A stretch of 9,108 bases of DNA from Spirochaetota bacterium (GTDB lineage: Bacteria; Spirochaetota; UBA4802; JAFGJZ01): contig JAEWVM010000109.1 in assembly GCA_023396615.1 (NCBI GenBank), positions 1 to 9,108 of the forward strand, given 5' to 3'. Under the pieces are notes generated by a model. It was given only the letters and a program-made list of their open reading frames with translations, was not told the DNA's origin and did no database searches. The translations under genes were made by a program, and so were the position numbers. Position 1 is the stretch's first letter. Every line of letters starts with the position of its first letter. This document shows positions 1 to 6,232 of the stretch, in pieces.

Positions 1-75
1 AATGTTCCGCGGCAGTTCATTTTGTATCCTGTGGAGATAATTGATTTCTTAAGTAAAAGTCTAAATGAAATCTGA
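1..75 (+). CDS. Possible 3' end of an upstream gene (partial, unidentified)
   Basis: Frame 1 is open from the window edge to a TGA at 73-75 and encodes 24 residues ending ...LYPVEIIDFLSKSLNEI. The mix of hydrophobic and charged residues is protein-like, and the other two plus frames close by about base 44. The fragment is too short to name a family. It is followed by a 189-base leader before the aro genes, so it is probably a separate upstream gene. No clear rho-independent terminator follows it. It could also be a chance open stretch of 25 codons. Confidence 0.4.
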   Translation, partial: NVPRQFILYPVEIIDFLSKSLNEI

Positions 76-166
76 GGTAAGAATGATTTCTGTTTGATTT
101 TATGCAAGAAAAAAAGAAATTAAATTACAGTGACCATTTTTAACGCTATTTAATGAATGTGTAATG

Positions 167-181
167 CCGAATAAGCTTCGG
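167..181 (+). repeat. Small hairpin in the leader (CCGAA/TTCGG)
   Basis: Five-base arms CCGAA (167-171) and TTCGG (177-181) enclose a five-base loop. The hairpin is followed by GAATATTTC rather than a T-run, so it is not a convincing intrinsic terminator for the upstream gene. It lies upstream of the candidate promoter and may have no role. Confidence 0.25.
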
Positions 182-190
182 GAATATTTC

Positions 191-219
191 TTGACTCATG
201 CGTTGGCTGGAAATGAATT
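191..219 (+). promoter_or_regulatory. Candidate sigma-70-type promoter for the aro operon
   Basis: TTGACT at 191-196 matches the -35 consensus at five of six positions. A 17-base spacer leads to TGAATT at 214-219, a poor -10 (three of six). Transcription would then start near 226 and give a leader of about 40 bases. An alternative -10-like TTTAAT at 149-154 lacks a good -35. The assignment is tentative because the -10 is weak. Confidence 0.3.
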
Positions 220-231
220 GTAAGTATTCAT
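213..231 (+). repeat. Inverted repeat, possible operator (ATGAAT-N7-ATTCAT)
   Basis: Perfect 6-base half-sites ATGAAT (213-218) and ATTCAT (226-231) are separated by seven bases. The repeat overlaps the -10 and predicted start of the candidate promoter, a classical repressor position. The left half-site recurs in AATGAAT at 152-158, about 60 bases upstream. The geometry resembles sites of dimeric regulators in general, but the bases do not match the TyrR or TrpR consensus, so no regulator is named. Six-base arms can arise by chance in A/T-rich DNA. Confidence 0.3.
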
Positions 232-256
232 AATGAAAATGATGTCTTTAATATAT

Positions 257-264
257 GAGGTGAT
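257..264 (+). promoter_or_regulatory. Ribosome binding site of the DAHP synthase gene
   Basis: GAGGTGAT directly precedes the ATG at 265 and is complementary over eight bases to the usual 16S rRNA 3' end. An in-frame TGA at 256-258 rules out any longer N-terminus, which matters because the usual regulatory domain is missing from this protein. Confidence 0.75.
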
Positions 265-1080
265 ATGAAAAATCTTAAATTGGCTGCACTCGGTGCCGAC
301 AAAAAAAGAACAGTTGTGCAGGTAGGCAATGTCAAAATAGGCGAGGATTTTGTTGTAATGGCCGGTCCGTGCGGAGTAGAAAGCGAAGAACAGATGATTA
401 ACACGGCTATCGGCGTCAAAGAAGCCGGGGCGCATATAATCAGGGGCGGAGCTTTCAAGCCGAGAACTTCTCCATACGCGTTCCAGGGCCTTGGTCTTAA
501 GGGGCTTAAAATTCTTGCAAAGGCAAGTGAGATAACGGGTCTTCCGGTTATTACCGAAGTCGTCGATCCGCGTGACGTTTCATGGGTATGCGAATATGTC
601 GATATTCTTCAGATCGGTGCCAGAAACATGCAGAACTTTACGCTTCTGCGCGAAGTGGGAAAATCAAATAAGCCGGTTCTTTTGAAACGCGGAATGTACT
701 CAACTCTTGCCGAGTGGCTTAACTGCGCGGAGTATATTCTCGCTGAAGGAAACCCTGATGTTATTCTTTGCGAGCGCGGCATCAGAACTTTTGAAACATA
801 TACAAGAAACACTCTTGATCTCAGTATAATTCCTGCTGTAAAGGAATGCACTCATCTTCCGATTATCGTTGATCCGAGCCACGGCACGGGGAAAAAATCA
901 CTTATCGAACAGATGTCAATCGCCTCTGTTGCTGCCGGCGCTGACGGACTCGAAATAGAAGTTCATTGCGATCCTTCAAGCGCGAAGAGCGATTCTGATC
1001 AGCAGTTGACTATTGACGAGTTTAAGCCTTTGATGGCAAAGCTCAATAAGACTGCAGAATTCATGAAATCGGTGATGTAG
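265..1080 (+). CDS. aroF: 3-deoxy-7-phosphoheptulonate (DAHP) synthase, class I-beta, no regulatory domain
   Basis: This enzyme condenses PEP with erythrose-4-phosphate to DAHP, the first step of the shikimate pathway, in the cytoplasm. The 271-residue protein is a single (beta/alpha)8 barrel of the AroF/KDO8P-synthase-like class. Visible motifs are AGPC (33-36), RGGAFKPRTSP (60-70), QIGARNMQNF (116-125), KRG (141-143), ERGIRT (170-175) and DPSHGTGK (203-210). The expected metal ligands are Cys36, His206, Glu232 and Asp243. From recalled numbering, these match the Thermotoga maritima ligands Cys102, His272, Glu298 and Asp309 with a constant offset of 66. The barrel therefore aligns without gaps, but the N-terminal ferredoxin-like domain (about 65 residues) that binds Tyr/Phe is absent. 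An in-frame stop at 256-258 excludes a missed upstream start. Loss of that domain suggests no direct feedback inhibition, as in short archaeal relatives. It is the first gene of the operon, one base before aroB. The symbol could equally be aroG or aroA(f), depending on convention. Confidence 0.95.
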   Translation: MKNLKLAALGADKKRTVVQVGNVKIGEDFVVMAGPCGVESEEQMINTAIGVKEAGAHIIRGGAFKPRTSPYAFQGLGLKGLKILAKASEITGLPVITEVVDPRDVSWVCEYVDILQIGARNMQNFTLLREVGKSNKPVLLKRGMYSTLAEWLNCAEYILAEGNPDVILCERGIRTFETYTRNTLDLSIIPAVKECTHLPIIVDPSHGTGKKSLIEQMSIASVAAGADGLEIEVHCDPSSAKSDSDQQLTIDEFKPLMAKLNKTAEFMKSVM

Positions 1081-1081
1081 C

Positions 1082-2122
1082 TTGAATGCCGTAAAAGTTT
1101 CGTCAAAAAGGGTGAACCGTTCTGTCATTCACGTGGGAGGCGGTTTCGCATCCCTTTCTTCGATGATTGATTTAAAAAAAACAATAATCATAACCGAGAC
1201 GGAAGTTTTCAGGCTCTACGGAGATAAGTTTCCGTCCGCTCCGCTTATTGTTGCAGAACGGGGAGAAGCCGGCAAGACTATTGATTCAATCATGAATATT
1301 TGCGAAAAGCTTCTGTCAATGAACGCCGACCGCAAAAAATTTATTCTCGCAATCGGCGGAGGTGCTCTTACCGACGCGGTTGGTTTTGTCTCTTCAATAT
1401 TTCTGCGCGGTGTCCGTTTCGGATTTGTGCCGACGACTCTTCTTTCTCAGGTTGACGCGAGTGTCGGCGGAAAAAACGGAATCAACTTCGGCGGTTACAA
1501 AAACATGATCGGCACAATAAACCAGCCAGAATTTGTTCTTTGCGATCCTTCATTCTTTAAAACACTTTCTGATGAAGAATATCTTTCAGGACTTGCCGAA
1601 GTCATCAAACATGCCGTTATAAAAGATAAAAAGTATTTTGAAAAAATAAAGAATAATAAAGAAATGATTTTGAGTCGTGATGAAAAATTCATGTCCGGGA
1701 TAGTTCTTCGTTCTGTTGAAATAAAAGCAGGCGTCGTGAGCCGTGATGAAACGGAGCAGGGTGAAAGAAAACTTCTCAATTTCGGGCATACTCTGGGTCA
1801 CGCAGTTGAGATTCTTGAAAAGCTTCCTCACGGAATTGCCGTCGGTGCGGGCATGAATCTTGCCGCCGAAATATCAAGGCGTTTGGGTTTTCTTTCTGAT
1901 GATGATTGTGTTAAGATACGCTCTCTTTTGCATTCGTTCGGTTATCCGGCTTCTTCAGCTTCTTCCGCGGATGAGATTAAGCGTCTTGTTATGAAAGACA
2001 AGAAGCGTGAAGGAGAAGGCGTTAATTTCGTTCTGCTGAAAGGAATCGGAAAAAGTTTTTACAAAATGATAGATGTAAAAAAACTCGAGGTAATTATAGA
2101 TGATATGTGTCGCCCTGTCTGA
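1082..2122 (+). CDS. aroB: 3-dehydroquinate synthase
   Basis: AroB converts DAHP to 3-dehydroquinate using NAD+ catalytically and a divalent metal. The protein has 346 residues, near the usual 340-370. Motifs include GGGALTD (92-98, NAD binding), RGVRFGFVPTTLLSQVDASV (109-128), VGGKNGIN (128-135), GLAEVIKHAVI (170-180), NFGHTLGHAVE (233-243) and LPHGIAVGAGM (248-258). Metal ligands by family alignment are Glu173, His236 and His250; the Glu-to-first-His spacing of 63 equals that in E. coli. The common GGGVVGD is GGGALTD here, with Thr for the second-motif Gly. The start is a TTG two bases after the aroF TAG, with weak GGTG upstream. A GTG at 1112 is a possible alternative start that would remove ten residues. 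The 3' end overlaps aroD by 23 bases. Confidence 0.95.
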   Translation: MNAVKVSSKRVNRSVIHVGGGFASLSSMIDLKKTIIITETEVFRLYGDKFPSAPLIVAERGEAGKTIDSIMNICEKLLSMNADRKKFILAIGGGALTDAVGFVSSIFLRGVRFGFVPTTLLSQVDASVGGKNGINFGGYKNMIGTINQPEFVLCDPSFFKTLSDEEYLSGLAEVIKHAVIKDKKYFEKIKNNKEMILSRDEKFMSGIVLRSVEIKAGVVSRDETEQGERKLLNFGHTLGHAVEILEKLPHGIAVGAGMNLAAEISRRLGFLSDDDCVKIRSLLHSFGYPASSASSADEIKRLVMKDKKREGEGVNFVLLKGIGKSFYKMIDVKKLEVIIDDMCRPV

Positions 2123-2726
2123 CAAGAAGTCGCTTGAAGATATTAATAAATTCAAATTATCCGAGCTTCGTCTTGATATGCTTAAACTTGATGATGCCGA
2201 GATCTCGGATGTTTTTTCAAAGAATAAGAATTTGATAGCGACATGCCGTGAAACATATTACAGCAGGGAAGAACGCCTGTTCATCCTGAAAAACGCGGTT
2301 TCATCAGGTGCGGCTTATGTTGATGTTGAAATTGAAGCTGATGCTGAATTTAAAAAAGAAATTATACCGCTTGCCAAAAGCAAAAACTGCAAAGTTATTA
2401 TTTCTTATCATAATTTTGACAATACACCGTCAAAAGAAGATCTTGAAAATATTATCATTGAATCGCTTAAAGACGGCGCGGATATAGTTAAGATTACCAC
2501 TTTCGCTAATACTCCAGAGGATGCTGCGCGAGTTTTATCTCTTTATTGCGTTAACCGTCCGCGTCCGCTTGTTGCTTTCTGTATGGGAGACGCCGGAAGA
2601 ATCACCCGCGTTGCATGCGTTAGATTAGGCGCACCATTTACCTATGCATCATATTCACACGCAACTCAAACTGCGAACGGTCAGATATATTACGAAGACA
2701 TGAGGTATATTTTTGACCGCATTTAA
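2100..2726 (+). CDS. aroD: 3-dehydroquinate dehydratase, type I
   Basis: AroD dehydrates 3-dehydroquinate to 3-dehydroshikimate through a Schiff base. The expected type I residues are present: catalytic His104 in SYHNF (family His143), Schiff-base Lys131 in DIVKI (Lys170), Arg170 in GRITR (Arg213), Arg50 in ATCR (Arg82), Glu22/Arg24 in SELRLD, and Gln195 in the C-terminal loop before the final helix. At 208 residues it is shorter than E. coli AroD (about 250) and nearer the compact archaeal and clostridial forms; the saving is mostly at the N-terminus and in loops. The ATG at 2100 follows GAGG (2087-2090) and lies inside the end of aroB (23-base overlap), so translation is probably coupled. 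It overlaps the next gene by 14 bases. Confidence 0.93.
   Translation: MICVALSDKKSLEDINKFKLSELRLDMLKLDDAEISDVFSKNKNLIATCRETYYSREERLFILKNAVSSGAAYVDVEIEADAEFKKEIIPLAKSKNCKVIISYHNFDNTPSKEDLENIIIESLKDGADIVKITTFANTPEDAARVLSLYCVNRPRPLVAFCMGDAGRITRVACVRLGAPFTYASYSHATQTANGQIYYEDMRYIFDRI
2702..2705 (+). promoter_or_regulatory. Ribosome binding site supporting a TTG start for aroE::aroK
   Basis: GAGG lies seven bases before the TTG at 2713, inside the end of aroD. No in-frame ATG lies near the start of the conserved AroE N-terminus (LYAVCGNPVLHSKSP), so this site decides the TTG start. Confidence 0.65.
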
Positions 2727-3996
2727 ATTATACGCTGTATGCGGAAATCCTGTACTTCACAGCAAATCGCCTGATATTTACAACATGCTGTTCAAAAAAA
2801 ACGGCATTGATTCATGTTATATACGCGTGCGGCCTGAAAGCGCTTCTGAAGCTCTTTCAATTTATGATTCACTCGGATTTTCCGGAATGAATGTTACAGC
2901 GCCTTTCAAAGAAGATTTTTCTAATCTTCTTTCAGCAAAAGATGAAAACGTAATTCATACAGAAGCTGTAAACACAATTGCCGGAAGCGCAAAATCCGCT
3001 TACAATACGGATATTTACGGAGTAGAATCGACTCTTCGAATCAAATCCGCTGTAGCGGGAATGAAGGCTGTTGTGCTCGGCGCCGGCGGTGCGGCAAAAG
3101 CCGCTGTATGCGCATTGAAAAATATCGGCGCCGATATCACTGTAATCAACCGTACAGAAGAAAAGGCTGAGCTTATTGCTGAGAAGTATTCGGTTAAGCA
3201 TGCTCCTTTTTCAGAATTAAAAAAAGAAATCGAATCATGCGCTATTTTAGTTTCGACTCTTCCGGCATCGGCTTCAGCTTTTGCGGGAGACTACATACAT
3301 TCAGGCATGATAGTTCTGGATGCAATATATAAGGATTCATCGCTTGAAGCTGCAGCCTTAAGCCGCGGTGCGAAGTTCGCCAAGGGGATTGACTGGCTTA
3401 TTAATCAGGGCATAAAATCTTTTGAAATTTATACGGGAATGCAGGCTTCGTTCGAAGAAACTGCTTCTTCGTTTAATCCGGAAAACGTACTCGGCAAAAA
3501 AGAAAGAATTGCATTAATAGGATTCATGGGTTCAGGTAAATCAACTGTCGGTAAAATTCTTGCGGAAAAAACCGGAAGAGATTTTTATGATATCGACGGG
3601 CTTATTGAGAAAAAAGCCGGAATGAGCATAAATGAAATATTTTCAACTTCCGGTGCCGATTACTTCAGAAACCTTGAAAGCGAAGTGCTGGCTGAAGTTC
3701 TGAAATTTAAAAATTCAGTAATTTCGTGCGGCGGAGGAATCATTCTGCGGAAAGAAAATGTTTCATTGCTTAAAGAATCGGCCGTAACTGTCTGGCTTTA
3801 TGCTTCGATTGCTTCATCCGTCAAAAGGCTGGATACATCAAGGCCTCTTCTCAATGTGGATGATCCGGCATCACGTGCGAAGGAACTTTTTTCAGAAAGA
3901 AAAAAACTTTATGCCTCGGCGTGCGATCTATTGGTTTCAAACGAAAATAAAACTGCTGAAAAATGCGCGGAAATAATATATGAAGAAATACGTTAA
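2713..3996 (+). CDS. aroEK: Bifunctional shikimate dehydrogenase - shikimate kinase (AroE::AroK fusion)
   Basis: A single 427-residue reading frame joins two consecutive pathway enzymes. Residues 1 to about 260 are AroE, which reduces 3-dehydroshikimate to shikimate with NADPH. Visible motifs are GNPVLHSKSP (11-20, shikimate binding), NVTAPFK (60-66) with catalytic Lys66, AVNT (85-88), NTD (98-100) with Asp100, the GAGGA dinucleotide loop (123-127), the NRT motif (146-148) that fits NADPH preference, and NQG near Gln232. Residues about 264-427 are AroK, which phosphorylates shikimate at O3 with ATP. Its motifs are Walker A GFMGSGKST (270-278), DID (293-295), FR with Arg319, SCGGG (338-342), SRPLL with Arg377, and ERKKLY with lid-region Arg396. 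The link is about ten residues (SSFNPENVLGKKER). Both active sites look intact, and no frame break or low-complexity join suggests an assembly artefact. The TTG start has a well-spaced GAGG. The gene overlaps aroD by 14 bases and aroA by 17. Confidence 0.93.
   Translation: MTAFKLYAVCGNPVLHSKSPDIYNMLFKKNGIDSCYIRVRPESASEALSIYDSLGFSGMNVTAPFKEDFSNLLSAKDENVIHTEAVNTIAGSAKSAYNTDIYGVESTLRIKSAVAGMKAVVLGAGGAAKAAVCALKNIGADITVINRTEEKAELIAEKYSVKHAPFSELKKEIESCAILVSTLPASASAFAGDYIHSGMIVLDAIYKDSSLEAAALSRGAKFAKGIDWLINQGIKSFEIYTGMQASFEETASSFNPENVLGKKERIALIGFMGSGKSTVGKILAEKTGRDFYDIDGLIEKKAGMSINEIFSTSGADYFRNLESEVLAEVLKFKNSVISCGGGIILRKENVSLLKESAVTVWLYASIASSVKRLDTSRPLLNVDDPASRAKELFSERKKLYASACDLLVSNENKTAEKCAEIIYEEIR
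3122..3137. repeat. 16-base perfect palindrome inside aroE
   Basis: ATATCGGCGCCGATAT is its own reverse complement, centred on GGCGCC. It encodes part of NIGADIT in the Rossmann fold of AroE. It is most likely a by-product of codon choice, although it could be a binding site or a restriction/modification target. Confidence 0.3.
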
Positions 3997-5248
3997 GATA
4001 TCATCTGTAAAAGGCTCAATGCGCATATCCGCTTCCAAAAGCGCCGCTCAAAGAGCTGTGGCCTGCGCGCTTCTTGCGAATGGCGAATCAGTCATAAAAA
4101 ATATTGATATATGCGACGATATTGAAGCTGCCGTTAGAGCTGCAACTGCTTTAGGAGCAAAATTCAACTGGAACGGTTCGTCACTGGAAGTAACGGGCGG
4201 ACTTAAAAAAACCGATGCATCGATAGACTGCGGTGAAGCGGGTCTTTCAATGAGAATGTTCGCGCCGATCGCATCTTTGCTTTCTGATAAAATAACATTG
4301 TGCGCAAAAGGTTCTCTGACGCGGCGTCCTCTTGATATGATAGCCGCGCCGCTTAAGGAACTGGGAGCCGAAATCGAGCTGATCGGAGAAAATGTAAAGA
4401 ACGGCGCTCCGGTAAAAATCCGCGGCCCGTTGAAAGGCGGTACAGTGCATGTTGACGGTTCTGTCAGTTCTCAGTTTTTGACAGGTTTACTAATTGCGCT
4501 TACCCAGACAGAATCTGATTCTGAAGTGATTGTTGAAAATCTCAAAAGCAAACCTTACGTAGCGATGACTCTTGATATGGTAAAACAGTTCGGCGGAAAA
4601 ATCATCAATCACGATTTCAGGCGTTTTGAAGTTAAACATTCTCCGTTTACTGCCGGTGCTATTGATGTTGAAGGCGACTGGAGTTCGGCTTCTTTTATAA
4701 TATGCACGGCAGCTCTTGCAGGAGATATCGTAATAAAAAATCTTTTAAAAAATTCACTTCAGGCGGACATCGCCGTTCTTAAGGCGATTGAAAGAGCCGG
4801 AGTGGATTTTTCATTTGTAGGTGATTCGCTTCTCGTCAACAAATCAAAAGTTGAGTCTTTTGATTTTGACGCTTCAGACTGCCCGGATCTTTTTCCTCCG
4901 CTTGCCGCTCTTGCTGCGCGTGCTGAAGGTATCAGCAGAATCCGCGGAGTATCAAGACTGACTCATAAAGAAAGCAACCGTGCGGCGGCAATTGCAGAAG
5001 AGTTCGCACGCGCCGGAATTGAAATAGAAATTGATTACCCTGATGATATAATGATAATTAACGGCGGAGAAGTCAGATCTTGCGAGATGGATTCGAGAAA
5101 CGATCACCGCATGGCGATGTGCCCCGCAGTGCTTTTTGCCGGAAGCGGCAAAAAAGTCGTTATAAATAACGCTGATGCCGTTGCGAAAAGTTATCCTCTT
5201 TTTTTCAATGATTTGAAAATGATAGGTGCGGAGGTCGGTGATGAATAG
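3980..5248 (+). CDS. aroA: 3-phosphoshikimate 1-carboxyvinyltransferase (EPSP synthase)
   Basis: AroA transfers the enolpyruvyl group of PEP to shikimate-3-phosphate. The 422 residues match the family length. By my alignment to E. coli AroA, the active-site set is present: SKSAAQR (19-25; Lys20 as Lys22, Arg25 as Arg27), Arg92 (Arg100), RRP (115-117, Arg124 region), VSSQ (162-165; Ser163, Ser164, Gln165), SKPY (190-193), CPD with Asp303 (Asp313), HKESNR (329-334; Lys330, Glu331, Arg334), NDHRMAMC (374-381) and AKSYP with Lys403 (Lys411). The PEP-site loop is GEAGLSMRM (85-93) instead of the common GNAGTAMRP: Gly96 is kept as Gly88, but Thr97 is Leu89 and Pro101 is Met93. These positions influence glyphosate binding in other EPSP synthases, so reduced sensitivity is possible but unproven. 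KESNR has Asn where KETDR/KESDR is usual. The ATG lies inside aroK (17-base overlap) with only a weak ribosome binding site, which favours coupling. Confidence 0.95.
   Translation: MKKYVKISSVKGSMRISASKSAAQRAVACALLANGESVIKNIDICDDIEAAVRAATALGAKFNWNGSSLEVTGGLKKTDASIDCGEAGLSMRMFAPIASLLSDKITLCAKGSLTRRPLDMIAAPLKELGAEIELIGENVKNGAPVKIRGPLKGGTVHVDGSVSSQFLTGLLIALTQTESDSEVIVENLKSKPYVAMTLDMVKQFGGKIINHDFRRFEVKHSPFTAGAIDVEGDWSSASFIICTAALAGDIVIKNLLKNSLQADIAVLKAIERAGVDFSFVGDSLLVNKSKVESFDFDASDCPDLFPPLAALAARAEGISRIRGVSRLTHKESNRAAAIAEEFARAGIEIEIDYPDDIMIINGGEVRSCEMDSRNDHRMAMCPAVLFAGSGKKVVINNADAVAKSYPLFFNDLKMIGAEVGDE
5230..5234 (+). promoter_or_regulatory. Ribosome binding site deciding the aroC start
   Basis: GGAGG lies six bases before the ATG at 5241. 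A longer reading starting with GTG at 5226 would place the ribosome binding site inside its own coding sequence. The ATG at 5241 gives MNSFGRIFRVSIFGESHG, the normal chorismate synthase N-terminus. Confidence 0.8.
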
Positions 5249-6218
5249 TTTCGGAAGAATCTTCCGCGTTTCAATTTTCGGAGAATCTCACGGAAAATCC
5301 GTAGGAGTTGTAATCGACGGAGTTCGTCCGGGCATTTCAATTTCGAAAGAAGATTTCGAAGCCGATCTTTCAAGAAGAAGAGGCGGTTCGGTGCGCGGAA
5401 GTACAACGAGAAGCGAAAGCGACATTCCTGAGTTTTTCAGCGGAGTATGCGACGGAAAAACCACAGGTGCGCCTCTTGCCGTAATTTTTGCAAACAATAA
5501 TACAATGTCGAAGGATTATTCTGAATTCAAATCTCATCCGCGGCCGGGACATTCTGATTTCGCCGCGATGAAAAAATATAACGGTTTCAATGATATCCGC
5601 GGCGGCGGTCATTTCTCGGCGCGTCTGACGGCCGGTCTTGTCGCAGCAGGCGTTATTGCAAAGAAGATGCTGGACGGCGTTTCATTCAATGCTGAGCTGA
5701 TTTCTGCAGGCGGAAGAAAAGATATATCGGATGCTGTCGAAGAAGCTCTGAAGGCTTCCGACAGCATCGGAGGACTGATTGAATGCAGAATAAACGGAGT
5801 CAAATGCGGAGTTGGAGAACCGTTTTTCGGTTCAGTTGAATCCGAAATTGCACGCATTCTATTTTCAATTCCTGCTGTTAAGGGTGTGGAGTTCGGTGCC
5901 GGAATGAAATCGGCCGAAATGAAAGGAAGTGAATTTAATGATAAATTCATTGATTCAGCCGGCAAAACTTCGTCCAATAACAGCGGCGGAATTAATGGCG
6001 GAATAGCTAACGGAAATGAAATCGTTTTCAGAGCGGCGTTCCGTCCGACTCCTAGTATTTTTTCGGCTCAGAATACATTCAATTTTGCTTCAGGAAAAAT
6101 GGAAGAGCTTGTGATAAAGGGCAGGCATGATTCATGCGTGGCTCTCCGCGCGCCGGTAATTGTTGAAGCGGCCGCGGCAATTGCTCTTTGTGATTTATAT
6201 TTGTCTGCTCAGAGATAA
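5241..6218 (+). CDS. aroC: Chorismate synthase, short form
   Basis: AroC converts EPSP to chorismate by an anti-1,4-elimination that needs reduced FMN. From the ATG at 5241 the protein has 325 residues, about 30-40 fewer than the usual 350-390. Signature motifs are FGESHG (13-18, catalytic His17), RPGHSD (101-106, His104), the RGGGHFSAR loop (120-128), GEPFFGSVESE (192-202), IPAVKGVEFGAG (210-221), SSNNSGGINGGI (244-255), FRPTPSI (267-273) and GRHD (294-297, Asp297). The usual RRRPGQS segment is RRRGGSVRGS (45-54). The shortening seems to lie between about residues 151 and 175. There, typical members have a longer stretch between the IGA-type strand and the DSIGG motif, which is at 174-178 here. 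The main catalytic motifs are intact, so the enzyme is probably active. The gene overlaps aroA by eight bases and is followed by a 14-base gap and pheA. Confidence 0.93.
   Translation: MNSFGRIFRVSIFGESHGKSVGVVIDGVRPGISISKEDFEADLSRRRGGSVRGSTTRSESDIPEFFSGVCDGKTTGAPLAVIFANNNTMSKDYSEFKSHPRPGHSDFAAMKKYNGFNDIRGGGHFSARLTAGLVAAGVIAKKMLDGVSFNAELISAGGRKDISDAVEEALKASDSIGGLIECRINGVKCGVGEPFFGSVESEIARILFSIPAVKGVEFGAGMKSAEMKGSEFNDKFIDSAGKTSSNNSGGINGGIANGNEIVFRAAFRPTPSIFSAQNTFNFASGKMEELVIKGRHDSCVALRAPVIVEAAAAIALCDLYLSAQR
5252..5266 (+). repeat. Hairpin at the start of aroC
   Basis: CGGAAG (5252-5257) and CTTCCG (5261-5266) form a six-base stem with an AAT loop, four bases after the aroA stop codon and within aroC codons 4-9. 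It could tune aroC initiation or mark an RNA processing point. No T-run follows, so it is not a terminator. Confidence 0.3.
5730..5768 (+). repeat. Strong inverted repeat inside aroC
   Basis: GATGCTGTCG (5730-5739) and CGACAGCATC (5759-5768) are perfect 10-base inverted arms. Inside them AAGC (5743-5746) can pair with GCTT (5754-5757), leaving a seven-base loop and a 3/1 internal loop. The element encodes DAVEEALKASDSI and sits at the point where this chorismate synthase appears to lack residues found in relatives. No T-run follows. Confidence 0.5.
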
Positions 6219-6222
6219 TTAC

Positions 6223-6227
6223 GGAGG
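6223..6227 (+). promoter_or_regulatory. Ribosome binding site of pheA
   Basis: GGAGG lies five bases before the ATG at 6233, in the 14-base gap after aroC. This is the longest gap in the operon after aroF, and here pheA has its own full-strength site. Confidence 0.7.
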
Positions 6228-6232
6228 AATAT

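Larger units (their letters stand above)
76..264 (+). promoter_or_regulatory. A/T-rich leader upstream of the aro operon
   Basis: This 189-base stretch has no convincing gene and holds the likely control region of the operon. It contains a candidate promoter (191-219), an inverted repeat (213-231), a small hairpin (167-181) and the ribosome binding site of the first gene. A 13-codon ORF at 102-143 (MQEKKKLNYSDHF) has no ribosome binding site and only one Tyr and one Phe codon, so it does not look like an attenuation leader peptide. I see no T-box specifier loop or antiterminator, and no run of U after a strong stem. Control at initiation fits better than attenuation. Confidence 0.55.

Noticed and set aside
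102..143. 13-codon ORF in the leader (MQEKKKLNYSDHF) as an attenuation leader peptide
   Set aside because: There is no ribosome binding site, only one Tyr and one Phe codon, and no terminator/antiterminator pair after it.
167..190. Intrinsic terminator of the upstream gene at the CCGAA/TTCGG hairpin
   Set aside because: The stem is only five base pairs and is followed by GAATATTTC instead of a continuous T-run.
3122..3137. 16-base palindrome in aroE as an operator
   Set aside because: It lies in the middle of a conserved Rossmann segment and its bases are explained by codons for IGADI. A 16-base palindrome is not very improbable in 9 kb, so it is kept only as a weak repeat.
5226..5240. Upstream GTG start for aroC adding five residues
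   Set aside because: The GGAGG at 5230-5234 would lie inside the gene, and the ATG at 5241 has ideal spacing and gives the conserved N-terminus.
5609..5977. Antisense ORF of 122 codons opposite aroC
   Set aside because: It is a shadow of aroC: the plus strand carries intact family motifs through the whole interval, and the antisense product shows no recognisable motif.
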